Notes under the pieces: model-generated
What the model saw: only the letters and a program-made list of their open reading frames with translations
Database searches by the model: none
What the model was told of the DNA's origin: nothing
Translations under genes and position numbers: made by a program
NCBI GenBank assembly: GCA_002368645.1
Contig: DFEE01000020.1
Span: 26,720-90,719 of the forward strand
Direction: 5' to 3'
DNA from: Bacteroidales bacterium UBA3810
GTDB lineage: Bacteria > Bacteroidota > Bacteroidia > Bacteroidales > Paludibacteraceae
DNA length: 64,000 bases
Shown: positions 46,527 through 53,725 of the stretch, in pieces
How positions within the stretch are numbered: position 1 is the stretch's first letter
Layout of the letters: the number at the start of each line of letters is the position of its first letter

Positions 46527-49500
46527 ATGTTTTTTCAAAATACCATCTTAAAGAAACACCTTGCCTTACTCAATGATAAAGAGGTAAAAGTGGCTTGGGA
46601 AACGTACAAGGCATTGTTCTTGAACCAAATCAGGCAAGATAATATCCATGCTTCCAAAGAAGAACAATTCCAAGAAGGCTTCTTGCGCGATTTATTTGTT
46701 AAAACGCTCGGCTATACCATAAACCCAGATCCGGACTTCAACCTCATTACAGAGAAAAAGAATGAAACAGACTCCAAGAAAGTAGATGGAGCCATTTTGC
46801 GCGATGGCAAGGTAATAGGTGTAATTGAGCTGAAAGACCATAAAACGCCGAACTTGAAGCAAGTAGAAACACAGGCTTTCGGGTATAAGAATAATCATAA
46901 AGATACACGGTATGTTATCATCTCCAATTTTGAGAAACTCCGTTTCTATATAGACAATGCAGTAGAGTTTGATGAATGGGATTTGTTCTCGTTGTCGGAG
47001 GAAGAATTTAGAAGATTGTATTTCTGTTTGTCATGGGGCACACTTAGCAAAGACTTACCGATAAAAGCCAAAACAGATAGCATAAGTAACGAAGATCGGA
47101 TTACTCAACAACTCTATCGGGACTATTCCGCATTCAAACGTGAAGTGTTCGCCGATATACTCAAGAACAATACAACCGATGAAACGCCTAAAGAGCAAAA
47201 ACTGCTTCTGTTTAAGAAGACGCAAAAATTACTTGATAGACTATTGTTTATTTTCTTTGCCGAGGACTGCGAATTGCTGCCACCTAATATGATTTTGCAG
47301 ATTATAGGCGAGTGGGAGCAATTAAAAGCATTGGATGTAGAGATACCTCTCTATACACGTATCAAGCAATATTTCGGATACCTTGATGCTGGCAACGACA
47401 AAAAGAATATATATGCCTATAACGGAGGTTTGTTCAAACCGGACGAGGAACTGGATAAACTGATTATTAGCGATGAGTTATTGGCTCTGCACACAAGAAA
47501 ATTGTCCGAATATGACTACGCAAGCGAAGTGGATGTGAATATTCTCGGACATATTTTTGAGAACTCACTTAGCGAGATTGAGGAGGTATCGGCGCAAATC
47601 AATACTGGAGAAAAGCCTTCTATCTCCAAAAGAAAACGCGATGGTGTTTTCTATACACCGCAGTATATCACCAAATATATAGTAGAAAATACGGTAGGAA
47701 AACTATGTGCAGAAAAGAAAGCGGAATTGGGAATAGACGAGGCAGAGTATTTCGCGGACAAGAACCGCCAGATGGTGACCAAGAAGCGGCTTCTCGACAA
47801 ACTGGACACGTATCGCGAATGGTTGAAGCAAATCACCATCTGTGACCCTGCCTGCGGTTCAGGTGCATTTCTCAATGCTGCATTGCAGTTCCTTATGGCG
47901 GAACACAAACTATTGGATGACATGGTCGCTAAAGTTGCCGGATATAGTATTGTTTATCCTGATGTGGAGAACTATATTTTGGAGAACAACCTCTTTGGTG
48001 TGGACATCAACGAAGAAAGCGTGGAAATTGCGCGTCTTGCTTTATGGTTGCGCACCGCCAAAAAGGAACGCAAACTTTCCTCACTCAATAATAACATCAA
48101 ATGCGGCAACTCGCTAATCTCCGATTCCGAAATAGCCGGAGAAAAAGCCTTCAACTGGCAAACCGAGTTCCCGCAAGTCTTCACCAAAGGTGGCTTTGAT
48201 GTTGTCATCGGCAATCCTCCGTATGTACATTTGGAGAGTATTAACGAGACATCTACTGCGTTAGCTCAAACTGGGCAATACAAAACGTATAACAAACGTG
48301 GAGATTTATACTGCATTTTTGTCGAAAAAGGTTTCCAAATAGCAAAAGAACATGCCTTTGTCTCCTATATCATGCCTAATAAATGGATGCAGGCTGGATA
48401 CGGAAAGGAATTACGTGAGTTTATGCTATCTCGCAATCTTAAACGCTTGATTGACTTTGGTGATTTACAGATTTTTGAAGGAGCGACAACTTATCCATGT
48501 ATCTTTATTGGAAAGAATGATAGTGAAGCTTCTACCATGAAAGTCTCTGTTCTAAAACAAAATATTGTCACAGATTTTAATCAGATGATAAGTGAGACGG
48601 AAGAGATATTTGCTTTATCGGAGTTCACAGGTGAAACTTGGGTTATTTCATCCAAAAAAGAGAAAGAATTTTTAGAAATATTATCTCAAAAACACAAGTC
48701 CCTTTCATCGAAAGTAGAGGGCGCTTATCGTGGTGTGCTATCTGGTTTATCGGAAGCATTCTTGATTTCGGACGAAGTATATCAACAGATTATATCTGCT
48801 GATGCAAAAGCTGTGCAGGTTATAAAACCTTTCTTGCAAGGGCGTGATATAAGTGCATATACCAACGCGCAAGCGAAAAGCTATTTGATATTATTTGAAA
48901 AAGGGTTCACATCTGCTAAGTACGGCAACAATTTAGATGAGCCAACTGCATGGAATTATATTGTGCGCGATTTTCCTTCTATTGCTCAATGGTTGGAACC
49001 ATTTGCGGAAAAAGGACGTAAAAGAACGGATAAAGGAGAATATTGGTGGGAATTGCGTGCATGTGATTATTATGCACAATTTGAAGTTCCAAAGATAATA
49101 TATCAAGTATTTCAAATAAAACCATGCTTCCTATTGGACGAGAGTGGATTATATTGCAACAATTCTGTTTGGTTTATTCCTACTAATAACAAAGCATTGT
49201 TAGCGATACTAAATTCCCGTATGGGGTGGTGGCTAATAACAAAATATTGTTCTCAAATACAAGGTGGTTACCAATTAATCTGGAAATATTTTGGTAATAT
49301 TCCTATTCCTGTTATTGAGGGCGATTTGGCAGAGCAATTATCTTCCCTTGCGGACAAAATGCTCTCTCTCAATAAAGACCTGCAAACCAAGCGTGCGCGA
49401 TTCCTTCAATTATTGCAAAATAATCTGCCGGAAGCCAAAATTACAAGTGCCTTGGAATCATTCGACACACTGGATTTCGCAGGCTTTGTTGCTGAACTGA

Positions 49501-49682
49501 AAAAGCAGAAAATCAAACTTTCGCTTAGTCAGCAAGACGAATGGTTAGACTTTTTTGACAAATACAAAACAACCTGTGAAGAACTGAAATCTTCCATTGC
49601 TGCCACAGATGCCGCAATCAACTCCCGCGTCTATGATCTCTACGGTCTTACGGAAGATGAAATTAAATTGATTGAGCAATAG
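46527..49682 (+). CDS. Type IIG restriction-modification enzyme (Eco57I-like)
   Basis: A 1051-residue single-chain enzyme with cleavage and N6-adenine methylation activities. The nuclease part is N-terminal: VDGAIL (D87) and VIELKDH (E101, K103) fit PD-(D/E)XK. A helical connector follows, with the GVFYTPQYITKYIVE boundary motif. The methyltransferase has motif I DPACGSGAF (440-448) and motif IV NPPY (563-566), and the middle FGVDINEESVEIARLALWL. The C-terminal 400 residues form a TaqI-like target-recognition region (GRDISAY, YLILFEKG, NSRMGWWLI, GNIPIPVI) and a coiled-coil tail. All key residues are intact, so it should be active. The recognition part (about 48.2-49.3 kb) looks more AT-rich than the flanks. 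Recognition site unknown. Confidence 0.92.
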   Translation: MFFQNTILKKHLALLNDKEVKVAWETYKALFLNQIRQDNIHASKEEQFQEGFLRDLFVKTLGYTINPDPDFNLITEKKNETDSKKVDGAILRDGKVIGVIELKDHKTPNLKQVETQAFGYKNNHKDTRYVIISNFEKLRFYIDNAVEFDEWDLFSLSEEEFRRLYFCLSWGTLSKDLPIKAKTDSISNEDRITQQLYRDYSAFKREVFADILKNNTTDETPKEQKLLLFKKTQKLLDRLLFIFFAEDCELLPPNMILQIIGEWEQLKALDVEIPLYTRIKQYFGYLDAGNDKKNIYAYNGGLFKPDEELDKLIISDELLALHTRKLSEYDYASEVDVNILGHIFENSLSEIEEVSAQINTGEKPSISKRKRDGVFYTPQYITKYIVENTVGKLCAEKKAELGIDEAEYFADKNRQMVTKKRLLDKLDTYREWLKQITICDPACGSGAFLNAALQFLMAEHKLLDDMVAKVAGYSIVYPDVENYILENNLFGVDINEESVEIARLALWLRTAKKERKLSSLNNNIKCGNSLISDSEIAGEKAFNWQTEFPQVFTKGGFDVVIGNPPYVHLESINETSTALAQTGQYKTYNKRGDLYCIFVEKGFQIAKEHAFVSYIMPNKWMQAGYGKELREFMLSRNLKRLIDFGDLQIFEGATTYPCIFIGKNDSEASTMKVSVLKQNIVTDFNQMISETEEIFALSEFTGETWVISSKKEKEFLEILSQKHKSLSSKVEGAYRGVLSGLSEAFLISDEVYQQIISADAKAVQVIKPFLQGRDISAYTNAQAKSYLILFEKGFTSAKYGNNLDEPTAWNYIVRDFPSIAQWLEPFAEKGRKRTDKGEYWWELRACDYYAQFEVPKIIYQVFQIKPCFLLDESGLYCNNSVWFIPTNNKALLAILNSRMGWWLITKYCSQIQGGYQLIWKYFGNIPIPVIEGDLAEQLSSLADKMLSLNKDLQTKRARFLQLLQNNLPEAKITSALESFDTLDFAGFVAELKKQKIKLSLSQQDEWLDFFDKYKTTCEELKSSIAATDAAINSRVYDLYGLTEDEIKLIEQ

Positions 49683-49687
49683 AGAAT

Positions 49688-50611
49688 ATGGACAAGGCAA
49701 TTATTATTAGCAGACTTGCCAAGATTAAGTATTTATACAAAATTGGCATAGAACAATCCAAGCAGGTCAATGCGTTAGCCGGTTTCTCTCTTCTGGCATT
49801 TCACGACAGCGCGGAAATGTTCTTATTGCTTATTTTAGAAGAAAAGGGAGACCCAAGACCCAAAAACAAACGGTCTGAGAAAATTTCCTTTATGGGTTTT
49901 TGGGATTTGTTTGAGGACTTAACCCTCAAAGAATCTATGGATAAGTTGAAAGAGAGGCGCAAAAACATCAAGCACAAAGGATTATTCCCATCTGCATCAG
50001 ACATAGAAGAGAGCCGTATTACCATCACTCAATTCTTTAGAGAGAATACTTTAAAACAATTCGGAGAAGATTTTGATTCTATCTCTTTGGCCAACTTGAT
50101 AGAATTTTCAAATATTAAAGAGTATGTCCAGAAAGCAGAGACTTTTTTGAACGAGAATAATACATACGAATGCTTATGTAATACTCGCCTCGGATTCGAG
50201 GAGTTATTATCTACTTATGAATCAGACAAAATGGAATGGTATAATAGCATTTTTAATGTGGGAGAAAAAATAGGAACAGGGTTTGAGAAAATTGTCCCAA
50301 GAAAGGAGATAAATAAAGCGCGTTGGTTTGAACAAGTTACTAAGACAACAAATGCCATGCGTGATGTACTAAAGATTTCTGCTCTCGGAATTGACTATAA
50401 GAAATATTCTCTTTTTAACTTTCTAACTCCTGATATAATTGTGGCTTGTAGTATTGATGGTAAGAAAATATTTAGATTAGAATCTGCTGATTCATTTGAG
50501 AATAAAATATCCTTAAAAGTAGAGGATTGTAGATTTTGTATAGATTTTGTTATTGACAGTGCATTGAAATTACAAGAATTTCAGTTCAGTATAAAAGACT
50601 ACTTGAAATAG
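49688..50611 (+). CDS. HEPN-like protein of unknown function
   Basis: A 307-residue protein, five bases after the type IIG gene. I recognise no named family. The N-terminal 120 residues are helical (IKYLYKIGIEQSKQ, LLAFHDSAEMFLLLILEEKG) and contain RKNIKH (R91 to H96), matching the R-x4-6-H motif of HEPN ribonucleases; helix order and the position of this motif at the start of a later helix also fit. Residues about 125-307 are of mixed fold without recognisable motifs. The gene is conspicuously AT-rich compared with core genes here, a sign of transfer. The placement suggests a defence partner or toxin-like effector; an RNase activity is inferred, not shown. Confidence 0.6.
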   Translation: MDKAIIISRLAKIKYLYKIGIEQSKQVNALAGFSLLAFHDSAEMFLLLILEEKGDPRPKNKRSEKISFMGFWDLFEDLTLKESMDKLKERRKNIKHKGLFPSASDIEESRITITQFFRENTLKQFGEDFDSISLANLIEFSNIKEYVQKAETFLNENNTYECLCNTRLGFEELLSTYESDKMEWYNSIFNVGEKIGTGFEKIVPRKEINKARWFEQVTKTTNAMRDVLKISALGIDYKKYSLFNFLTPDIIVACSIDGKKIFRLESADSFENKISLKVEDCRFCIDFVIDSALKLQEFQFSIKDYLK

Positions 50612-50969
50612 CATACAGTGAACTATAAAATAATCCGAAAGCAAGTAAAAAGTTGTTGAATTTTATTAGGACCAGCATATGTCACGTGTTCTCTATAAAT
50701 ATCTAACTATTGACGGCGCAGAATGGATGTTAGGAATGAGGAAAGAAAGAGAATATCCTAATCTCCAATTCCTTTCTTTTTCTTTCCTCCATAATAAGGT
50801 GCTCGTTTCACTCGCGGACTGATTTTATAAAGCCCCTTTTTTATAAGGAGTGCTATGCACGAGGGTAAACTCGTGAAAAGTGATATTGATGATTTTGACA
50901 ATATTGCGCAACCATTAATCCTATAAAAACGTTTAATCCAAAGTAGATTATGCAGCATAGTTGTTAATT

Positions 50970-51001
50970 CCCTTTCCGAGTTTCCGGAGAGGGGATTTTT
51001 T
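50970..51001 (+). terminator. Hairpin terminator, first copy of a duplicated element
   Basis: CCCTTTCCG (50970-50978) pairs with CGGAGAGGG (50985-50993, one G-U pair) around AGTTTC, followed by six Ts. It could end the defence operon 360 bases after the last gene. An almost identical segment recurs at 51338. Confidence 0.6.
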
Positions 51002-51083
51002 ATCATATAGAAATTATGCAAAAAAAATATGTTTTTTGTTCAAAAGTGTGACAGTGGCAAAAGGTAGAAATTAGATTCATAAA

Positions 51084-51171
51084 GGATCCATTACGGATCT
51101 ATAAGGGTGCTCTAGTAATGCTCTAGTAGTGCTCTAGTAATGCTCTGGTAATGCTCTAGTAGTGCTATAGT
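51084..51171. repeat. 11-base tandem repeat, six units plus two diverged
   Basis: Six units of (G/A)(G/A)TGCTCTAGT type run from 51106 to 51171, with single-base changes. Two further 11-base units starting GGATC (51084-51094 and 51095-51105) precede them in the same register. This is the third 11-base array in the window. Confidence 0.92.
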
Positions 51172-51262
51172 AGTTGATAAGGAGCGAAAAGGAGAAAAAG
51201 AAAGCTGATAAAAGAAAAAAGAACCAAAAAAGAAAATTAATGGTGCACCCGAAGGGCTACTT

Positions 51263-51285
51263 ATTAATGGTGACACGGCATTGCC
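51263..51285. repeat. Short dispersed repeat, copy 1
   Basis: Carries ATTAATGGTGACACGGCATT followed by GCC, with GCCCGAAGGGCT-like sequence just upstream (about 51247-51258). The same two blocks recur in reversed order at 51768-51812. Confidence 0.8.
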
Positions 51286-51337
51286 CGGAAGGTTGTGGCT
51301 TGATGTAGAAGAAAAGGGATATACAACATGTTTAATT

Positions 51338-51368
51338 CCCTTTCCGAGTTTCCAGAGAGGGGATTTTT
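51338..51368 (+). terminator. Second copy of the duplicated hairpin
   Basis: Same sequence as 50970-51001 apart from one G-to-A change in the second arm, which adds a mismatch, and five instead of six Ts. Bases before and after also match, so about 45 bases were duplicated 368 bases apart. No gene ends just upstream, so it is likely a repeat element and not a functioning terminator here. Confidence 0.5.
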
Positions 51369-51470
51369 ATTATATAGAAGTCAGCCCATAAAGAAATACG
51401 AACTTATCCTTTGATTTGCCAGTATCTTCCCGTGAGGCAGATATTGGATATAGCATTCAATGTGTGGTGT

Positions 51471-51770
51471 TTAGTTAAATAAGCTCCCCATTAACCAGTC
51501 TACAACATTGATTTTGCGGATACCGTCTATATTGGCGCTTTCAAAGTCCGTAGTCAAGAGATACTTTGGGTGCGTGTCCTTAATTTTTCTTAGTGACGAA
51601 AGTTCGCGATTTAGTGTATTTTCGTCATTAGCAGTATATGCCACTTGGTAATACTCGCGTTCTCCGTTATGTTTCATAACCACGAAATCCACTTCTCCTG
51701 CATCTGTTCTGCCAGCATAGACCTCTCCACCTCGCGGCAAGAGTTCAAAATACACCACGTTCTCTAACAT
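51471..51770 (-). pseudogene. C-terminal remnant of a DUF4143 ATPase
   Basis: About 100 residues (LENVVYFELLPRGGEVYAGR, DAGEVDFVVM, EYYQVAYTANDE, KIKDTHPKYLLTTD) closely resemble the C-terminal end of AAA_14/DUF4143 proteins. The ATP-binding part is missing. Homology starts right at 51770, where the dispersed repeat TTAATGGTGACACGGC begins, so the gene was cut at that boundary. The open frame continues to 51935 but those extra residues (two AIPQGF copies) are translated repeats. It belongs to a different subgroup from the intact protein at 44893. Confidence 0.75.
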
Positions 51771-51812
51771 TAATGGTGACACGGCATTGCCGCTCGCCCG
51801 AAGGGCTAATGG
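51768..51812. repeat. Short dispersed repeat, copy 2, at a gene break
   Basis: TTAATGGTGACACGGCATTG is repeated here 506 bases from copy 1, followed by GCCCGAAGGGCTAATGGTG. It forms the junction at which the DUF4143 remnant loses homology. Confidence 0.75.
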
Positions 51813-51836
51813 TGAAAAGTCAAAAGTCGAGAGCAA

Positions 51837-51907
51837 AAAGCCCTGCGGAATAGCAAAGGGAATAAAAACCAAAATAGCAAAAAATCCCTGCGGAATAGCG
51901 CAGGGAA
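51837..51907. repeat. Two copies of a CCCTGCGGAATAGC palindromic unit
   Basis: CCCTGCGGAATAGC occurs at 51841-51854 and 51886-51899. The second is followed by GCAGGGA, giving a 7-base-pair hairpin (TCCCTGC/GCAGGGA, 51885-51906). It resembles a REP-type element and lies next to the broken DUF4143 gene. The remaining sequence to 52013 shows nothing recognisable. Confidence 0.7.
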
Positions 51908-52013
51908 CAAAGCCAAATAACTGATTTATAAACAAACCTTAGCCTTAACTTTTATAGCACGTTACAAACCAATTGAGATTGTCACAGAGTACTCGATGGT
52001 AGCAACAAAGGAA

Positions 52014-52961
52014 TTACGGATAAACGAAGCCGACGTTGTCCACCCAGAGTGTATTGCCGTCATGACCGGTAAAGGCAGGATAACGTCCCGAACTAATCAT
52101 GAGCACAAGGTGCGTCGGTTCATCATTGGAAAAACCTACCTCCTCGACATCAACCATTTTACCGGCAGCATTTTTCGCTCTAAAGGTGTTATAACCAATG
52201 TTCTCGTAGTCCTTATAATCCGCACGGGTCGTGATGTCACCATACTTGATGGGAATACGATGCGCATTGACCCATTCGGGTATATCGTACCAAATCTGCT
52301 CATATGCCGTACCGACACGATAGGCATAGATATGTCCGTTTTCCTCCCAACGTTTCTGGAGATAGACATAAATCTGTGCATAGTCGCGTCCTTCCAATTG
52401 CTTGCAACCGGCAAGCGGTTTAGCTTTCGTGATGATATTGGAATCTTCAATGCGCGCCTTATAGTCCAATTGCAGCGCGATAGGGCGCCGTGTAAAAGGA
52501 ACCCCCATCTCGACGATGCTATAGGGGTCAGAAGCACCCTTCATCGGCACGGGTTCATAGGTTTTACCGGTAAAGATAGTGCCAGCGATTTGCAATTTAA
52601 TATCCATACCCATCACTTCCATGGTCTCCAAGCGGCAGTCCATACGGGCGCAAAAGCCATCACCACGACGCTCAGGCGAAGTAGTACCGGAAGTTTTATC
52701 CACGCCGGCAGCTTTGGCATACGCATTGCTGACAGACCACGGATTACCATTCAAGCCATACTCAAAGGGGATATTGCCACGAATTGTATCGGTAGGAGCA
52801 ATGGCATAAAGGACTTTGGTTTTACCTCCGATAATTTTACTTTCCTTGATATAACGAACCACCCATGAGTCCATATCGCCATAAGGCAGTAACTCAAAGT
52901 GCTCCGCCCAAAGGCTATTACTAATCAACAGTAACAGGAGTGGTATAAAGCGTTTCAGCAT
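52014..52961 (-). CDS. Secreted PCMD-domain protein
   Basis: A 315-residue exported protein with signal peptide MLKRFIPLLLLLISNSLWA. The rest is a PCMD (putative carbohydrate metabolism) domain: opening FELLPYGDMDSW, middle IFTGKTYEPVP and DYKARIED, and the typical ending LVLMISSGRYPAFTGHDGNTLWVDNVGF. Such domains also occur twice in the giant protein at 16961-26179. The function of the domain is not proven; carbohydrate binding or turnover is assumed from its name and associations. It overlaps the upstream SGNH-like gene by 41 bases, implying coupled expression. Confidence 0.85.
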   Translation of the reverse strand: MLKRFIPLLLLLISNSLWAEHFELLPYGDMDSWVVRYIKESKIIGGKTKVLYAIAPTDTIRGNIPFEYGLNGNPWSVSNAYAKAAGVDKTSGTTSPERRGDGFCARMDCRLETMEVMGMDIKLQIAGTIFTGKTYEPVPMKGASDPYSIVEMGVPFTRRPIALQLDYKARIEDSNIITKAKPLAGCKQLEGRDYAQIYVYLQKRWEENGHIYAYRVGTAYEQIWYDIPEWVNAHRIPIKYGDITTRADYKDYENIGYNTFRAKNAAGKMVDVEEVGFSNDEPTHLVLMISSGRYPAFTGHDGNTLWVDNVGFVYP

Positions 52962-53649
52962 GATTGTAGAGATTAATATTATCTTCCAATTCCTTGATTG
53001 ATGCGGCTTCCAAAGCCCATAATTGCGCTACCCAAAGGGCACCTTTCTCCGTCAAGTTCATACCATCGGTGTATAACTCCCCGGTCTGCTGCTCAGTATA
53101 GGAAGCGAGTTCCGACGCTGTTTTCTGCTCAAGGTCAATCATAGGCACTTTCGTACGGAGTGCGACACGGCGTGTGGCTTCAGCATAGAGTCCGAAGGAC
53201 TGATAGAATTGCTGTTCGGCATTGCGTCGTACACGGGAAACGGGGGTGGCTAAAATGACCGTCAGTCCCGCTTTCTGCGCTTTTGTTACCATAGTGAGTA
53301 GGTGATGTTCAAAAGCCTCAATCGTTGAGAAAGCCTGTCCTTTATCGGGGTTAAGGTCATTGAGTCCAAACTGGATAAGGAGCACATCTTTCTTCTTGGC
53401 ATTCGTGAGAATATAGTTCCACCGCTCCGAAGTTATGAACGATGCCACACCTTGAGCATCCGCTGCAAGATTTTTCACCACCATATCCGTCAGATAGGTC
53501 GGTAAAACTTGCGCCCACCCACGGGAAGGATTAGCTAACTCCACTTGGTCTGCAGCAGTATTATCACCTGCTACCCAAAGTGTACGCGGCTGTTTGGCGT
53601 AACCCAAAGTCGCAGCCAACAGAAAGGCAAATAGTACAATTCTTTTCAT
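52921..53649 (-). CDS. SGNH/GDSL-fold protein lacking catalytic residues
   Basis: A 242-residue exported protein; start at 53649 (MKRIVLFAFLLAATLGYA), which leaves the promoter free upstream. The layout matches rhamnogalacturonan-acetylesterase-like SGNH hydrolases: block I VAGDNTAADQ, a GWAQVLP segment, block II NLAADAQG with SERW after it, block III FGLNDLNPDKG, and the final DGMNLTEKGALWVAQL. Compared with the family, the nucleophile Ser of GDS is Asn30, the His of GHND is Leu96, and the His of D-x-x-H is Asn198, while Asp195 and Asn97 remain. Esterase activity is therefore unlikely; binding of sugar esters or a structural role is possible. It is coupled to the PCMD gene. Confidence 0.85.
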   Translation of the reverse strand: MKRIVLFAFLLAATLGYAKQPRTLWVAGDNTAADQVELANPSRGWAQVLPTYLTDMVVKNLAADAQGVASFITSERWNYILTNAKKKDVLLIQFGLNDLNPDKGQAFSTIEAFEHHLLTMVTKAQKAGLTVILATPVSRVRRNAEQQFYQSFGLYAEATRRVALRTKVPMIDLEQKTASELASYTEQQTGELYTDGMNLTEKGALWVAQLWALEAASIKELEDNINLYNHAETLYTTPVTVD

Positions 53650-53668
53650 AATTAGCAAATTTAACGCG

Positions 53669-53700
53669 CAAAAGTAACAAAAATTTTGCACATATGCAAA
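53669..53700 (-). promoter_or_regulatory. Bacteroidota-type promoter for the SGNH-like/PCMD genes
   Basis: Minus-strand TTTG (53700-53697), 20 bases, then TACTTTTG (53676-53669). It physically overlaps the aroC promoter in the opposite direction, so the two cannot be occupied by polymerase at the same time. Confidence 0.78.
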
Positions 53701-53716
53701 AAAAAATGTATTTTTG
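53685..53716 (+). promoter_or_regulatory. Bacteroidota-type promoter for aroC
   Basis: TTTG (53685-53688), 20 bases, then TATTTTTG (53709-53716). The aroC ATG is only ten bases after the -7 box, so the transcript should have a leader of a few bases at most. Confidence 0.78.
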
Positions 53717-53725
53717 CACCGAAAA

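Larger units (their letters stand above)
50612..51470. other. Gene-free, repeat-rich spacer after the defence operon
   Basis: About 860 bases without a credible gene. It holds two near-identical hairpin-terminator sequences (50970 and 51338), an 11-base tandem array (51084-51171), one copy of a repeat shared with 51768, and a small CACGAG/CTCGTG inverted repeat near 50858-50875. Open frames here, such as one reading NPLSGNSEREL on the minus strand, are translations of the repeats. Confidence 0.7.

Noticed and set aside
46527..49682. BREX PglX methyltransferase
   Set aside because: An N-terminal D...ExK nuclease segment and the lack of other brx genes favour a type IIG enzyme.
50758..51021. 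87-codon minus-strand frame containing NPLSGNSEREL
   Set aside because: Translation of the duplicated hairpin repeat; a related peptide appears from the second copy.
51771..51935. N-terminal extension of the DUF4143 remnant (two AIPQGF copies)
   Set aside because: Encoded by palindromic repeats and not homologous to the family, so left out of the pseudogene.
51996..52868. 290-codon plus-strand open frame
   Set aside because: Lies antisense to the PCMD gene, which has a signal peptide and family motifs.
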